Assembly (NCBI GenBank): GCA_045540055.1
Contig: JAZQGO010000025.1
Coordinates: forward strand, 11,121 to 75,120
Origin: SIG565 sp045540055
GTDB lineage: Bacteria > Bacillota > Clostridia > Oscillospirales > Acutalibacteraceae
Reading direction: 5' to 3'
Length of the DNA: 64,000 nt
Under the pieces are notes generated by a model. The model was not told where the DNA came from, made no database searches, and worked only from the letters and a program-made list of their open reading frames with translations. Made by a program: the position numbers and the translations under genes. The first letter of the stretch is position 1; each line of letters begins with the position of its first letter. Of the stretch, positions 42,601-50,381 are shown one piece after another.

Positions 42601-43297
42601 CAACAACTTAAGCTCAGCTTCGGTTGCAGAATCGGTTAAGGTGTTTACCGAAAAATTAAAGCAATCACAAATCGTCTTTATCCCCGGTGGTTTCTCGGGT
42701 GGTGACGAGCCTGACGGCTCGGGTAAATTTATTACCGCTTTCTTCAGAAATGCGGCAATTAAGAACGAGGTTGAGGAGTTGCTTAACAACCGCGACGGTC
42801 TTATGTGCGGTATTTGTAACGGCTTCCAGGCACTTGTTAAGCTTGGTCTTGTGCCCTTTGGTAAGATTATCGATACCGACGCCTCCTGCCCGACACTCAC
42901 CTACAACACAATTGGTCGACATCAGTCACGTCTTGTTCGCACACGTATTGCTTCGAACAAGTCCCCCTGGCTTATGGAAACACAGGTTGGTGATATTTAT
43001 ACTGTACCGATTTCACACGGTGAGGGACGCTTTATTGTGAGCGACGAGTTAGCTAAAGAGCTTATTAAAAATGGTCAAATTGCAACACAGTATGTAGACC
43101 TTGACGGCACTCCGACATCTGACATTCGCTATAACCCCAATAATTCTACACTTGCTATTGAGGGTATCACAAGTCTTGACGGCAGAGTATTTGGTAAAAT
43201 GGGACACAGCGAGCGTATTGATAACGGACTTTATAAGAACGTTGACGGTAAATACGATATGGGTATGTTCCGTAGTGCAGTTAAATACTTTAAATAA
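39608..43297 (+). CDS. purL: Phosphoribosylformylglycinamidine synthase (single-chain)
   Basis: Converts FGAR to FGAM with glutamine. The 1229-residue protein fuses the PurS-like N-terminal region, the PurL synthase core (IDTYWSDHCRHTTFLTTIDS, KNETHNHPTEIEPFGGAATC, GGRTGRDGCGGATGSSKSHT) and a C-terminal glutamine amidotransferase with the nucleophile cysteine in DGLMCGICNGFQALVKLGLV and a catalytic histidine in PISHGEGRF. Length fits the clostridial single-chain class. Unlike PurF here, its glutaminase triad looks intact. Last gene of the operon, followed by a strong terminator. Confidence 0.97.
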   Translation: MVYRIFVEKKKGLDGEARSLKSDLTSFLGIKGLESVRVLNRYDVENIDADLFNQCISTVFSEPQLDDVYNDLTYTDGAFVFAVEYLPGQFDQRADSAAQCVQIISQKDRPAVRTARVYILEGALTDADKDAIKKYLINPVESREASLNTVNTLKQEFELPTTVATLDGFISLDENGLADFLKAQGLAMDLDDLKFCQNYFKSEDRDPTITEIKMIDTYWSDHCRHTTFLTTIDSVKFEDKLLENAYREYLAAREFIGRTKPINLMHVATVAVKYLRQNGKLDKLDESEEINACTVKIKVNVEGKDEDWLLLFKNETHNHPTEIEPFGGAATCIGGAIRDPLSGRSYVYAAMRVTGAGNPLTSMEDTMHGKLPQRKIVTTAAAGYSSYGNQIGLATGQVDEIYHDGYTAKRMEIGAVIAAAPQENVRREVPEDGDIIILLGGRTGRDGCGGATGSSKSHTVESLESCGAEVQKGNAPEERKLQRLFRNKEATILIKRCNDFGAGGVSVAIGELADGIKINLNAVPKKYEGLDGTELAISESQERMAVVVEAKDVDKFIALANKENLEATVVAEVQAEPRLVMNWNGKDIVNISREFLNSNGAEKHIDITPAKCESFDKKVAGSFSDNYRALATDLNVCSKRGLSERFDSTIGTGTVLMPFGGKNQATPIQAMVNKVSVENRHTDTCSLMAWGYNPFIFEKSPYHGAYLAVVESVSKLIAAGADFSDVYLTFQEYFERPGKDGKRWGKPLAALLGAFMAQKDLQIGAIGGKDSMSGSFENIDVPPTLVSFAVTTEKNDNIVSPEFKGAGHKVVLLTCEYDENGLPKRDSLIALYDTVHKLVTDKKALAVYTPTYGGIAEAIMKMGFGNDIGFDYKDITTEEIFGYNYGAFIIELADETEIGRTIGYTTDKAQITYGNEKLDLSEIYELYENVLESVYPCNIKQEQKAIETVSYTYENRVKPRFSAPRPKVLIPVFPGTNCEFDTSKVLIDAGAEPEIFVINNLSSASVAESVKVFTEKLKQSQIVFIPGGFSGGDEPDGSGKFITAFFRNAAIKNEVEELLNNRDGLMCGICNGFQALVKLGLVPFGKIIDTDASCPTLTYNTIGRHQSRLVRTRIASNKSPWLMETQVGDIYTVPISHGEGRFIVSDELAKELIKNGQIATQYVDLDGTPTSDIRYNPNNSTLAIEGITSLDGRVFGKMGHSERIDNGLYKNVDGKYDMGMFRSAVKYFK

Positions 43298-43308
43298 TAT
43301 TTCGGTAT

Positions 43309-43346
43309 AAAAAAACGTCTAAGTCGGATGACTTAGACGTTTTTAA
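43309..43346. terminator. Bidirectional terminator between purL and serA
   Basis: A perfect 15-bp stem AAAAACGTCTAAGTC / GACTTAGACGTTTTT (43311-43325 and 43330-43344) with a GGAT loop, between converging operons. Confidence 0.9.
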
Positions 43347-43358
43347 TTATGTTTAGAT

Positions 43359-44522
43359 TTAAATAATACGTACACGAATTACGCCGTCAATAGCCTCAAT
43401 TTTTCCTTGAATTGCATCATAATCAGCATTGTCTATATCGAGCATTGTGTAAGCATAATCACCGCGTGACTTGTTTAGAAGGTTTTCAATGTTTATGTCG
43501 TTTTCGGCAACCGCAGAAGTAATGGCAGTGAGCATATTGGGAATATTTTTGTGGATTATACAAATACGCTTCTCACCACTTCTGGGCATTGAAATTGCAG
43601 GCATATTAACCGAATTTTCAATGTTACCGTTTTCAATGTAATCAACCAATTCCTTGGCTGCCATCGTTGCACAGTTGTCCTCTGACTCGGGTGTTGAAGC
43701 ACCAAGGTGAGGAATTGCAATTACGCCGTTGATACCAAGCATCTCATCGGTCGGGAAGTCTACAACGTATGTAGCAACCTTGCCGCTTTCAAGAGCAATA
43801 ATCATATCGGCAGAATTAACCAAATCGGCACGTGCAAAGTTAAGAATTCTAACCTCATCCTTCATCTGCTTAATAGCGTCAGCATTGATGAAGCCCTTTG
43901 TATCGGGTGTTAGCGGAACGTGAATTGAAATGTAGTCACAGTTCTCGTATATTTCTTTTAAATCGTTTGCGCGGTGTGCATAGTGGGTAAGATTCCAAGC
44001 TGATTTAAGCGACAAATAGGGGTCATAACCGTAAACCTGCATACCGAGTGAATTTGCTGCATTAGCAACCAAAACACCAATAGCACCAAGACCGATAACA
44101 CCGAGCTTTTTGCCTCTGATTTCGGGACCTACGAATGCACCCTTTCCCTTTTCAACCATCTTACCAACGTCGTCGCCGTTGCCCTTTAAGGTTTTAGCCC
44201 ACTCAATAGCAGGGATAACACGACGTGACGAAAGCAACAGACCTGCTAAAACAAGCTCTTTAACGGCGTTTGCATTAGCACCGGGGGTATTAAATACAAC
44301 AATACCGTCAGCCGCGCATTTTTCACACGGAATATTGTTAGTACCTGCACCCGCACGTGCGATAGCAAGTAAAGACTCGGGGAATTCAACGTCGTGCAAA
44401 GCCGCAGAACGTACTACTGCACCAATAGGATTTTCAACGTCCTCGCCTACTGTGTATTTAGCGGCATCGAATTCCACTAAACCTGATTTAGAAATTTTAT
44501 TATAAGTTTTAATGTTATACAT
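43359..44522 (-). CDS. serA: D-3-phosphoglycerate dehydrogenase
   Basis: Oxidises 3-phosphoglycerate to start serine synthesis. The 387-residue protein has the NAD motif KKLGVIGLGAIGVLVANAAN, catalytic Arg/Glu/His in ARADLVNSADM, VVDFPTDEMLGINGVIAIPH and HLGASTPESEDNC, and a C-terminal ACT domain (ENDINIENLLNKSRGDYAYT). It is a short form without the allosteric substrate-binding domain. It follows serC by 5 bases. Serine feeds one-carbon units to the neighbouring purine pathway. Confidence 0.95.
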   Translation of the reverse strand: MYNIKTYNKISKSGLVEFDAAKYTVGEDVENPIGAVVRSAALHDVEFPESLLAIARAGAGTNNIPCEKCAADGIVVFNTPGANANAVKELVLAGLLLSSRRVIPAIEWAKTLKGNGDDVGKMVEKGKGAFVGPEIRGKKLGVIGLGAIGVLVANAANSLGMQVYGYDPYLSLKSAWNLTHYAHRANDLKEIYENCDYISIHVPLTPDTKGFINADAIKQMKDEVRILNFARADLVNSADMIIALESGKVATYVVDFPTDEMLGINGVIAIPHLGASTPESEDNCATMAAKELVDYIENGNIENSVNMPAISMPRSGEKRICIIHKNIPNMLTAITSAVAENDINIENLLNKSRGDYAYTMLDIDNADYDAIQGKIEAIDGVIRVRII

Positions 44523-44527
44523 AGCCT

Positions 44528-45610
44528 TTATGCGTTCTCCTTTTCAAAATTAGCCATAAACTCAACAAGCTTTTCTACGCCTTCGACGGGCATTGCATTG
44601 TAGATGGAAGCTCTCATACCGCCAACAGAACGGTGACCCTTAAGGTTAACAAAGCCTGCCTCTTTAGCCTCTTTTACAAACTTAGCATCCAACTCGTCGT
44701 TGCCGGTAATAAAGGGTACGTTCATTAAAGAACGGTCCTCCGCAACAACTGTGCCCTTAAATAACTTGCTGTTATCAAGGAAATCATAAAGAATAGCAGC
44801 TTTTTTACGGTTAATTTCTGCCATCTTTTCAAGACCGCCGAGTTTCTTTATCCATTTAAGCACCAAGCCTGCAACATAAATAGTGTAGCAAGGCGGTGTG
44901 TTGAACATTGACTCGTTTTCAGCGTGTGTAACATAGTTGAGCATTGTAGGTGTAATATCCATAGCACTGCCAAGTAAATCTTTGCGAACAATAACGATGG
45001 TAACACCTGCGGGTGCTAAGTTCTTTTGTGCGCCCGCATAGAGCATGCCAAATTTACTTACGTCAATCGGCTCAGATAAAATACAGGATGAAATATCGGC
45101 AATAAGCGGTACATCACCTGTATCGGGGATGTTATTCCACTTGGTACCGTAAATTGTGTTGTTCATGCAAATATGTACATAATCAGCATCACTGTCGAAA
45201 TCGGCCTTCTCAACCTTCGGAATATATGAATATGTCCTATCAGCAGAAGAAGCAACTGCTCTTGCTTTACCATAGCGTGCAGCCTCTTTATATGCCTTGT
45301 TAGCCCACTGACCTGTGATAACGTAGTCAGCCTTACCGTTCTTTGTCATAAGATTAAGGGGTACCATTGCAAACTGTGTTGAAGCACCACCCTGTAAGAA
45401 AAGAACCTCATAAGTTTCTGGGATATTCATAATCTCTCTAAGGTCTGCCTCTGCCTGTTTGATGATTGCATCATATTCTTTTGAACGGTGTGACATCTCC
45501 ATAACCGATTGACCGCTACCGCCGTAATCTAACATCTCGTTTGCTGCAGTCTCAAGCACCTCTTGCGGTAACATTGAAGGACCTGCACTAAAATTATAAA
45601 CTCTTGCCAT
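44528..45610 (-). CDS. serC: Phosphoserine aminotransferase
   Basis: Makes 3-phosphoserine from 3-phosphohydroxypyruvate and glutamate with PLP. The 360-residue protein has VYNFSAGPSMLPQEVLETAA at the start, FLQGGASTQFAMVPLNLM and the PLP lysine in GMLYAGAQKNLAPAGVTIVI. ATG at 45610 follows GGAGG; the frame to 45625 adds five residues before the ribosome binding site. It leads the serC-serA operon from a consensus promoter; serB is not adjacent. Confidence 0.96.
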   Translation of the reverse strand: MARVYNFSAGPSMLPQEVLETAANEMLDYGGSGQSVMEMSHRSKEYDAIIKQAEADLREIMNIPETYEVLFLQGGASTQFAMVPLNLMTKNGKADYVITGQWANKAYKEAARYGKARAVASSADRTYSYIPKVEKADFDSDADYVHICMNNTIYGTKWNNIPDTGDVPLIADISSCILSEPIDVSKFGMLYAGAQKNLAPAGVTIVIVRKDLLGSAMDITPTMLNYVTHAENESMFNTPPCYTIYVAGLVLKWIKKLGGLEKMAEINRKKAAILYDFLDNSKLFKGTVVAEDRSLMNVPFITGNDELDAKFVKEAKEAGFVNLKGHRSVGGMRASIYNAMPVEGVEKLVEFMANFEKENA

Positions 45611-45643
45611 ATATATAACCTCCAAAAAATAGTAGATGAACGT

Positions 45644-45672
45644 ATTATATATCTTTTTTTAATATATGTCAA
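45644..45672 (-). promoter_or_regulatory. serCA promoter
   Basis: TTGACA (45667-45672), 17-base spacer and TATAAT (45644-45649), perfect consensus, about 35 bases before serC. Confidence 0.8.
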
Positions 45673-45755
45673 TAGTATTGTTAATATTTTAACGGTGTTT
45701 TTGCAAGCCTGAGAAAATTTTGTGAAATCTTTGTTAAAGTTTTAACTATGTGTGT

Positions 45756-45790
45756 AAAAAATTAAGCAGCAAGGTTTCCCCTGCTGCTTA
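45756..45790 (-). terminator. tuf terminator
   Basis: A stem TAAGCAGCAGGGG... pairing with CCTTGCTGCTTA (arms 45763-45774 and 45779-45790, one mismatch), followed by TTTTTTAC on the minus strand; it ends the str operon. Confidence 0.8.
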
Positions 45791-45803
45791 AAATAAAATT
45801 TAA

Positions 45804-47003
45804 TTATTCGTTGATAGCGGTAACAACGCCCGAACCAACTGTACGGCCACCTTCACGGATAGCGAAGCGGAGACCCTCTTCAATAGCGATAGGAGTGATG
45901 AGTTCAACATCCATAACTACGTTATCGCCAGGCATGCACATCTCTGTGCCTGCAGGAAGAGTGATAACGCCGGTAACGTCGGTAGTTCTGAAGTAGAACT
46001 GAGGACGATAGTTATTGAAGAAAGGAGTATGACGACCGCCTTCATCCTTGTTCAATACGTAAACCTGACCACTGAACTTGGTGTGAGGATTGATTGAGCC
46101 GGGCTTACAGAGAACCTGACCACGCTCAATTTCTGTACGCTGGATACCACGGAGAAGTGCACCGATGTTATCGCCAGCCTCAGCATAGTCAAGAATCTTA
46201 CGGAACATTTCGATACCTGTAACAACAGTCTTCTTGGTTTCAGCAGCGATACCAACAATTTCAACTTCCTCAGAAGTTCTGAGCTGTCCACGCTCAACAC
46301 GACCGGTAGCAACAGTACCACGACCTGTGATGGTGAAAACGTCCTCAACAGGCATAAGGAAAGGAAGGTCTGCCTTACGGTCAGGAGTAGGAATGTAGCT
46401 GTCAACAGCGTCCATTAACTCGCCGATAGGAGCATAAGCAGCGTCTGAGGGGTCGTTGGGAGCTTCGAGAGCCTTAAGAGCAGAACCCTTGATGATAGGA
46501 GTATCATCGCCCGGGAATTCGTACTCGTCAAGAGTCTCACGAATTTCCATCTCAACGAGCTCGAGGAGCTCTTCGTCATCAACCTGGTCAACCTTATTCA
46601 TAAATACTACGATGTAAGGAACGCCAACCTGACGAGCGAGGAGAAGGTGTTCTTTAGTCTGAGCCATAGGACCGTCAGTAGAAGCGATAACGAGGATAGC
46701 ACCATCCATCTGAGCAGCACCGGTAATCATGTTCTTAACATAGTCAGCGTGTCCGGGGCAGTCAACGTGTGCATAGTGACGTGCATCTGTTTCATACTCA
46801 ACGTGTGCGGTATTGATTGTAATACCACGCTCTCTCTCTTCCGGAGCCTTATCGATGTTTGCATAGTCTTCAAACTGTGCCTGTCCCTTTAAAGAAAGGT
46901 ACTTAGTGATAGCTGCGGTAAGAGTAGTTTTACCATGGTCAACGTGACCGATGGTACCAATGTTTACGTGGGGCTTAGTACGTTCAAATTTAGCCTTTGC
47001 CAT
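45804..47003 (-). CDS. tuf: Elongation factor Tu
   Basis: GTPase that delivers aminoacyl-tRNA to the ribosome. The 399-residue protein has the P-loop IGHVDHGKTTLTAAITKYL, effector region ERERGITINTAHVEYET, DCPGHADYVKNMITGAAQMD, VVFMNKVDQVDD (NKxD) and the two beta-barrel domains to the end at VVTAINE. ATG at 47003 follows TAGGAGGAAA. It ends the rpoBC-str cluster and has a possible promoter of its own at 47057-47085. Confidence 0.98.
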   Translation of the reverse strand: MAKAKFERTKPHVNIGTIGHVDHGKTTLTAAITKYLSLKGQAQFEDYANIDKAPEERERGITINTAHVEYETDARHYAHVDCPGHADYVKNMITGAAQMDGAILVIASTDGPMAQTKEHLLLARQVGVPYIVVFMNKVDQVDDEELLELVEMEIRETLDEYEFPGDDTPIIKGSALKALEAPNDPSDAAYAPIGELMDAVDSYIPTPDRKADLPFLMPVEDVFTITGRGTVATGRVERGQLRTSEEVEIVGIAAETKKTVVTGIEMFRKILDYAEAGDNIGALLRGIQRTEIERGQVLCKPGSINPHTKFSGQVYVLNKDEGGRHTPFFNNYRPQFYFRTTDVTGVITLPAGTEMCMPGDNVVMDVELITPIAIEEGLRFAIREGGRTVGSGVVTAINE

Positions 47004-47056
47004 TGTGAATTTCCTCCTAAAAAATTATTTTTTAAAGAAATAAATTTCTAAAATAT

Positions 47057-47085
47057 AGTTTACCAAATTTTGCGCTTAATTTCAA
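47057..47085 (-). promoter_or_regulatory. Possible internal tuf promoter
   Basis: TTGAAA (47080-47085), 17-base spacer, TAAACT (47057-47062) in the fusA-tuf gap. It would allow extra tuf expression. Confidence 0.4.
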
Positions 47086-47102
47086 GCATTATTTAAAAAA
47101 GA

Positions 47103-49184
47103 TTAGTCTTTCTTGTTTCTTGAAGAAATAATCTTTTCAGCGATGCTCTTCGGAACTTCCTTATAACCGTCAGGTTCCATTACATACTGGCCACGGCCCT
47201 GTGTCTTGGAACGAAGGTCGGTAGCATAACCGAACATATCGCCGAGCGGTACGCGAGCATTGATTTGCTTAGCGCCTGCTCTGTCCTCAAAGCCTTGGAT
47301 TTCGCCACGGCGAGAGTTAAGGTCGCCTATAACGTCACCCATATATTCTTCAGGAACGATTACTGTAACCTTCATAATCGGCTCGAGGAGAACGGGGTCT
47401 GCCTTTCTTGCAGCCTCTTTGAATGCCATAGAACCGGCAATCTTAAACGCCATTTCAGAAGAGTCAACCTCGTGATACGAACCGTCATAAAGAGTAACCT
47501 TTACGTCAACTACAGGATAACCTGCGAGTACACCAGCTTGTAAGGAGCCCTGAATACCTGCATCAACAGGTCCAATGAATTCCTTCGGAATGGAACCGCC
47601 TGTAACGGCATTGATAAATTCATAACCCTTGCCTGTTTCGTTAGGCTCGAGAATGATTTTAACGTGACCGTACTGACCTGAACCACCGGACTGACGCTTA
47701 TACTTGGTTTCGTGGTCAACCTTATTGCGCACTGTTTCTTTGTAAGCAACCTGAGGAGCACCTACGTTTGCCTCAACCTTAAATTCGCGAAGCAGACGGT
47801 CAACGATGATTTCAAGGTGTAATTCACCCATACCTGCAATAATGGTTTGTCCTGTTTCTTCATCGGTATAAGCCTTGAATGTCGGGTCTTCTTCAGCAAG
47901 CTTTGCAAGGGAAAGACCCATCTTCTCCTGACCAGCCTTAGTCTTCGGCTCAATAGCAACACGAATAACAGGCTCAGGGAAGTTCATTGATTCAAGGATA
48001 ACGGGATGCTTTTCATCGCAAAGAGTATCACCTGTTGTGGTATTCTTAAGACCAACAGCAGCAGCAATATCACCTGCATAACAGGTTTCGATATCTTCTC
48101 TGTGGTTGGCGTGCATCTGAAGGATACGTCCCATTCTTTCCTTATTATCTTTTACAGAGTTGTATACACCGCTACCTGAGTTAACGCAGCCTGAGTATAC
48201 ACGGAAGAAGCAAATCTTACCAACAAACGGGTCGGTAGCAATCTTAAATGCGAGCGCTGAGAACGGCTCGTCATCAGAAGAATGTCTAACTTCCTCTTCA
48301 TCGGTTTCGGGGTTAACACCCTTAATTGCTTCAATGTCGGTCGGAGCCGGCATATAATCTACAACAGCATCGAGCAAAGGTTGAACGCCCTTGTTTCTGT
48401 AGGAAGTACCACAGCAAATCGGTACCATTGCATTTTCAATAGTAGCCTTACGGATAACCTTCTTCATCTGCTCAACAGTGGGCTCTTCACCCTCGAAGTA
48501 TTTTTCCATAAGTTCTTCATCCTGCTCAACAACAGTTTCAACAAGATTTGTACGGTATTTGTTAGCGAGCTCGAGCATGTCCTCAGGGATAGCTTCCTCT
48601 CTAACATCTTTACCAAGGTCATCATAGTAGACAATAGCCTTCATCTCTACTAAGTCGATAAGACCCTTAAAGTCGCTTTCAGAGCCAATTGGCAACTGAA
48701 TTGGAACACCGTTACAGTTAAAACGCTCTTTAACCATATCAAGAACGCGATAGAAATCGGCACCCATAATGTCCATTTTATTAACGTAAATCATTCTAGG
48801 TACGCGATATTCATCAGCCTGACGCCAAACGGTTTCAGACTGAGGCTCAACACCGCCCTTTGCGCATAAAACGGTTACAGAACCGTCGAGTACACGGAGT
48901 GAACGCTGAACTTCAACAGTAAAGTCAACGTGTCCGGGAGTGTCGATAATATTGATACGATGGTCCTTCCAAAAACAAGTGGTAGCAGCAGAAGTAATGG
49001 TAATACCTCTCTCCTGCTCCTGTTCCATCCAGTCCATAGTTGCGCCGCCATCATGAGTTTCACCCATCTTACGGTTAATACCGGTGTAGAAAAGGATACG
49101 CTCGGTGGTGGTGGTTTTACCGGCGTCAATGTGGGCCATAATACCAATATTTCTTGTCATTTCAAGAGATACCTTTCTTGGCAT
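47103..49184 (-). CDS. fusA: Elongation factor G
   Basis: GTPase driving ribosomal translocation. The 693-residue protein has IGIMAHIDAGKTTTTERIL, RGITITSAATTCFWKDH, DTPGHVDFTVEVQRSL, YVNKMDIMGADFYRV, and domains II-V ending YKEVPKSIAEKIISSRNKK. ATG at 49184 follows TGGAGG; the frame to 49196 adds four codons that overlap the ribosome binding site. Part of the str operon after rpsG. Confidence 0.98.
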   Translation of the reverse strand: MPRKVSLEMTRNIGIMAHIDAGKTTTTERILFYTGINRKMGETHDGGATMDWMEQEQERGITITSAATTCFWKDHRINIIDTPGHVDFTVEVQRSLRVLDGSVTVLCAKGGVEPQSETVWRQADEYRVPRMIYVNKMDIMGADFYRVLDMVKERFNCNGVPIQLPIGSESDFKGLIDLVEMKAIVYYDDLGKDVREEAIPEDMLELANKYRTNLVETVVEQDEELMEKYFEGEEPTVEQMKKVIRKATIENAMVPICCGTSYRNKGVQPLLDAVVDYMPAPTDIEAIKGVNPETDEEEVRHSSDDEPFSALAFKIATDPFVGKICFFRVYSGCVNSGSGVYNSVKDNKERMGRILQMHANHREDIETCYAGDIAAAVGLKNTTTGDTLCDEKHPVILESMNFPEPVIRVAIEPKTKAGQEKMGLSLAKLAEEDPTFKAYTDEETGQTIIAGMGELHLEIIVDRLLREFKVEANVGAPQVAYKETVRNKVDHETKYKRQSGGSGQYGHVKIILEPNETGKGYEFINAVTGGSIPKEFIGPVDAGIQGSLQAGVLAGYPVVDVKVTLYDGSYHEVDSSEMAFKIAGSMAFKEAARKADPVLLEPIMKVTVIVPEEYMGDVIGDLNSRRGEIQGFEDRAGAKQINARVPLGDMFGYATDLRSKTQGRGQYVMEPDGYKEVPKSIAEKIISSRNKKD

Positions 49185-49233
49185 ATAAACCTCCATCCCG
49201 CATTATGCGGTTAACAATAAATTGTGTATTAAA

Positions 49234-49704
49234 CTACCATCTGTAATGAGCAAATGCTTTGTTAGCTTCTGCCATTTTATGAGTATCGTCACGCTTCTTT
49301 GCTGCGCCGCCGATACCGTTTATAGCATCAAGAATCTCGCCGGCAAGACGTTCTTTCATTGTTTTTTCAGAACGTGTACGGCTATAGGTAGCCAACCAAC
49401 GAAGACCCAAAGTCTGCTTTCTTTCAGGGCGAACCTCGAAAGGTACCTGATAGGTAGCACCGCCCTTACGAACAGCCTTTACTTCGAGCTGAGGCATAAC
49501 ATTTTCCATAGCCTGCTCGAAAACCTCGATAGGATCCTTTCCTGTCTTTTCACTGATAATATCGAAAGCACCATAAACAATTTTCTGAGCTACACCCTTC
49601 TTACCGTCTAACATAATGTTGTTGATAAGACGTGTAACGATTTTTGAATTGTATACCGGATCCGGCAAAACATCACGTTTTGCAATAAAGCCTCTTCTTG
49701 GCAC
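49234..49704 (-). CDS. rpsG: 30S ribosomal protein S7
   Basis: Binds 16S rRNA in the head of the small subunit. From GTG at 49704 the protein is 156 residues, the standard S7 length, beginning with (V/M)PRRGFIAKRDVLPDP and containing NNIMLDGKKGVAQKIVYGAF and GGATYQVPFEVRPERKQTLG. AAGGAGGGA lies 7 bases before the GTG; the ATG at 49722 would start inside that ribosome binding site, so GTG is chosen. Confidence 0.96.
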   Translation of the reverse strand: MPRRGFIAKRDVLPDPVYNSKIVTRLINNIMLDGKKGVAQKIVYGAFDIISEKTGKDPIEVFEQAMENVMPQLEVKAVRKGGATYQVPFEVRPERKQTLGLRWLATYSRTRSEKTMKERLAGEILDAINGIGGAAKKRDDTHKMAEANKAFAHYRW

Positions 49705-49844
49705 TTTTCTTCCCTCCTTCATAATGATGATATCATAGGTACTCGAGTGACAAAACTTCCCGTAGCACCAAGCAAGGCGTAAACATATATATAAACGCCG
49801 CTGCTTGATTAAATGCAGCAGAGATATTTCGTCTCATCAAAGAA

Positions 49845-50270
49845 CTATTTTGCAGCACCTGGTTTAGGACGCTTTGCGCCATACTTAGAACGACTCTGCA
49901 TTCTCTTGGCAACGCCTTGAGTATCGAGAGTACCTCTAATAATATGATAACGCACACCAGGCAAGTCCTTAACACGTCCACCACGAATTAAAACAACGCT
50001 GTGTTCCTGCAAATTATGACCGATACCGGGGATATAAGCAGAAACTTCAATACCGTTTGAAAGACGAACTCTGGCAATCTTACGAAGAGCCGAGTTAGGC
50101 TTTTTCGGGGTAGAGGTCTTAACAGCTGTACAAACGCCTCTCTTCTGCGGAGAATCATTGTCTGTCGGCTGGCGCTTCATAGAGTTGTAACCCTTTAAAA
50201 GTGCAGGAGCCTTAGCTTTTTTCTCAACAGTTTCGCGTCCGCTACGAACTAACTGATTAAAGGTTGGCAT
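49845..50270 (-). CDS. rpsL: 30S ribosomal protein S12
   Basis: Decoding-centre protein. The 141-residue protein has PTFNQLVRSGRETVEKKAK, TSTPKKPNSALRKIARVRLS and LPGVRYHIIRGTLDTQGVA. Lysines at the sites altered in streptomycin-resistant mutants (TPKKPNS and GRVKDLPG) are wild type. ATG at 50270 follows AGGAGGTGC; the upstream frame to 50318 is not coding. A promoter sits within the rpoC-rpsL gap. Confidence 0.97.
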   Translation of the reverse strand: MPTFNQLVRSGRETVEKKAKAPALLKGYNSMKRQPTDNDSPQKRGVCTAVKTSTPKKPNSALRKIARVRLSNGIEVSAYIPGIGHNLQEHSVVLIRGGRVKDLPGVRYHIIRGTLDTQGVAKRMQSRSKYGAKRPKPGAAK

Positions 50271-50324
50271 ATCGCACCTCCTCACTACAAATTTATGTGT
50301 AAGCATAATTCCACACACTAAATA

Positions 50325-50353
50325 ATAATAACACCAATTTCAACCGTTGTCAA
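50325..50353 (-). promoter_or_regulatory. rpsL promoter embedded in an inverted repeat
   Basis: TTGACA (50348-50353), 17-base spacer and TATTAT (50325-50330). The -35 lies in the loop and the -10 at the foot of an 11-bp perfect stem AACACCAATTT / AAATTGGTGTT (50360-50370 and 50330-50340) that follows rpoC and may be its terminator. Confidence 0.6.
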
Positions 50354-50381
50354 TAGTCAAAATTGGTGTTATTTAAAGTTT

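Noticed and set aside
39871..43040. Several frames of 60-145 codons opposite or within purL
   Set aside because: purL is a well-conserved, continuous 1229-codon gene; the others are shadows caused by its codon usage.
49733..49984. 83-codon frame overlapping rpsL and the rpsL-rpsG gap
   Set aside because: It is an alternate frame of rpsL, with no ribosome binding site and no recognisable similarity.
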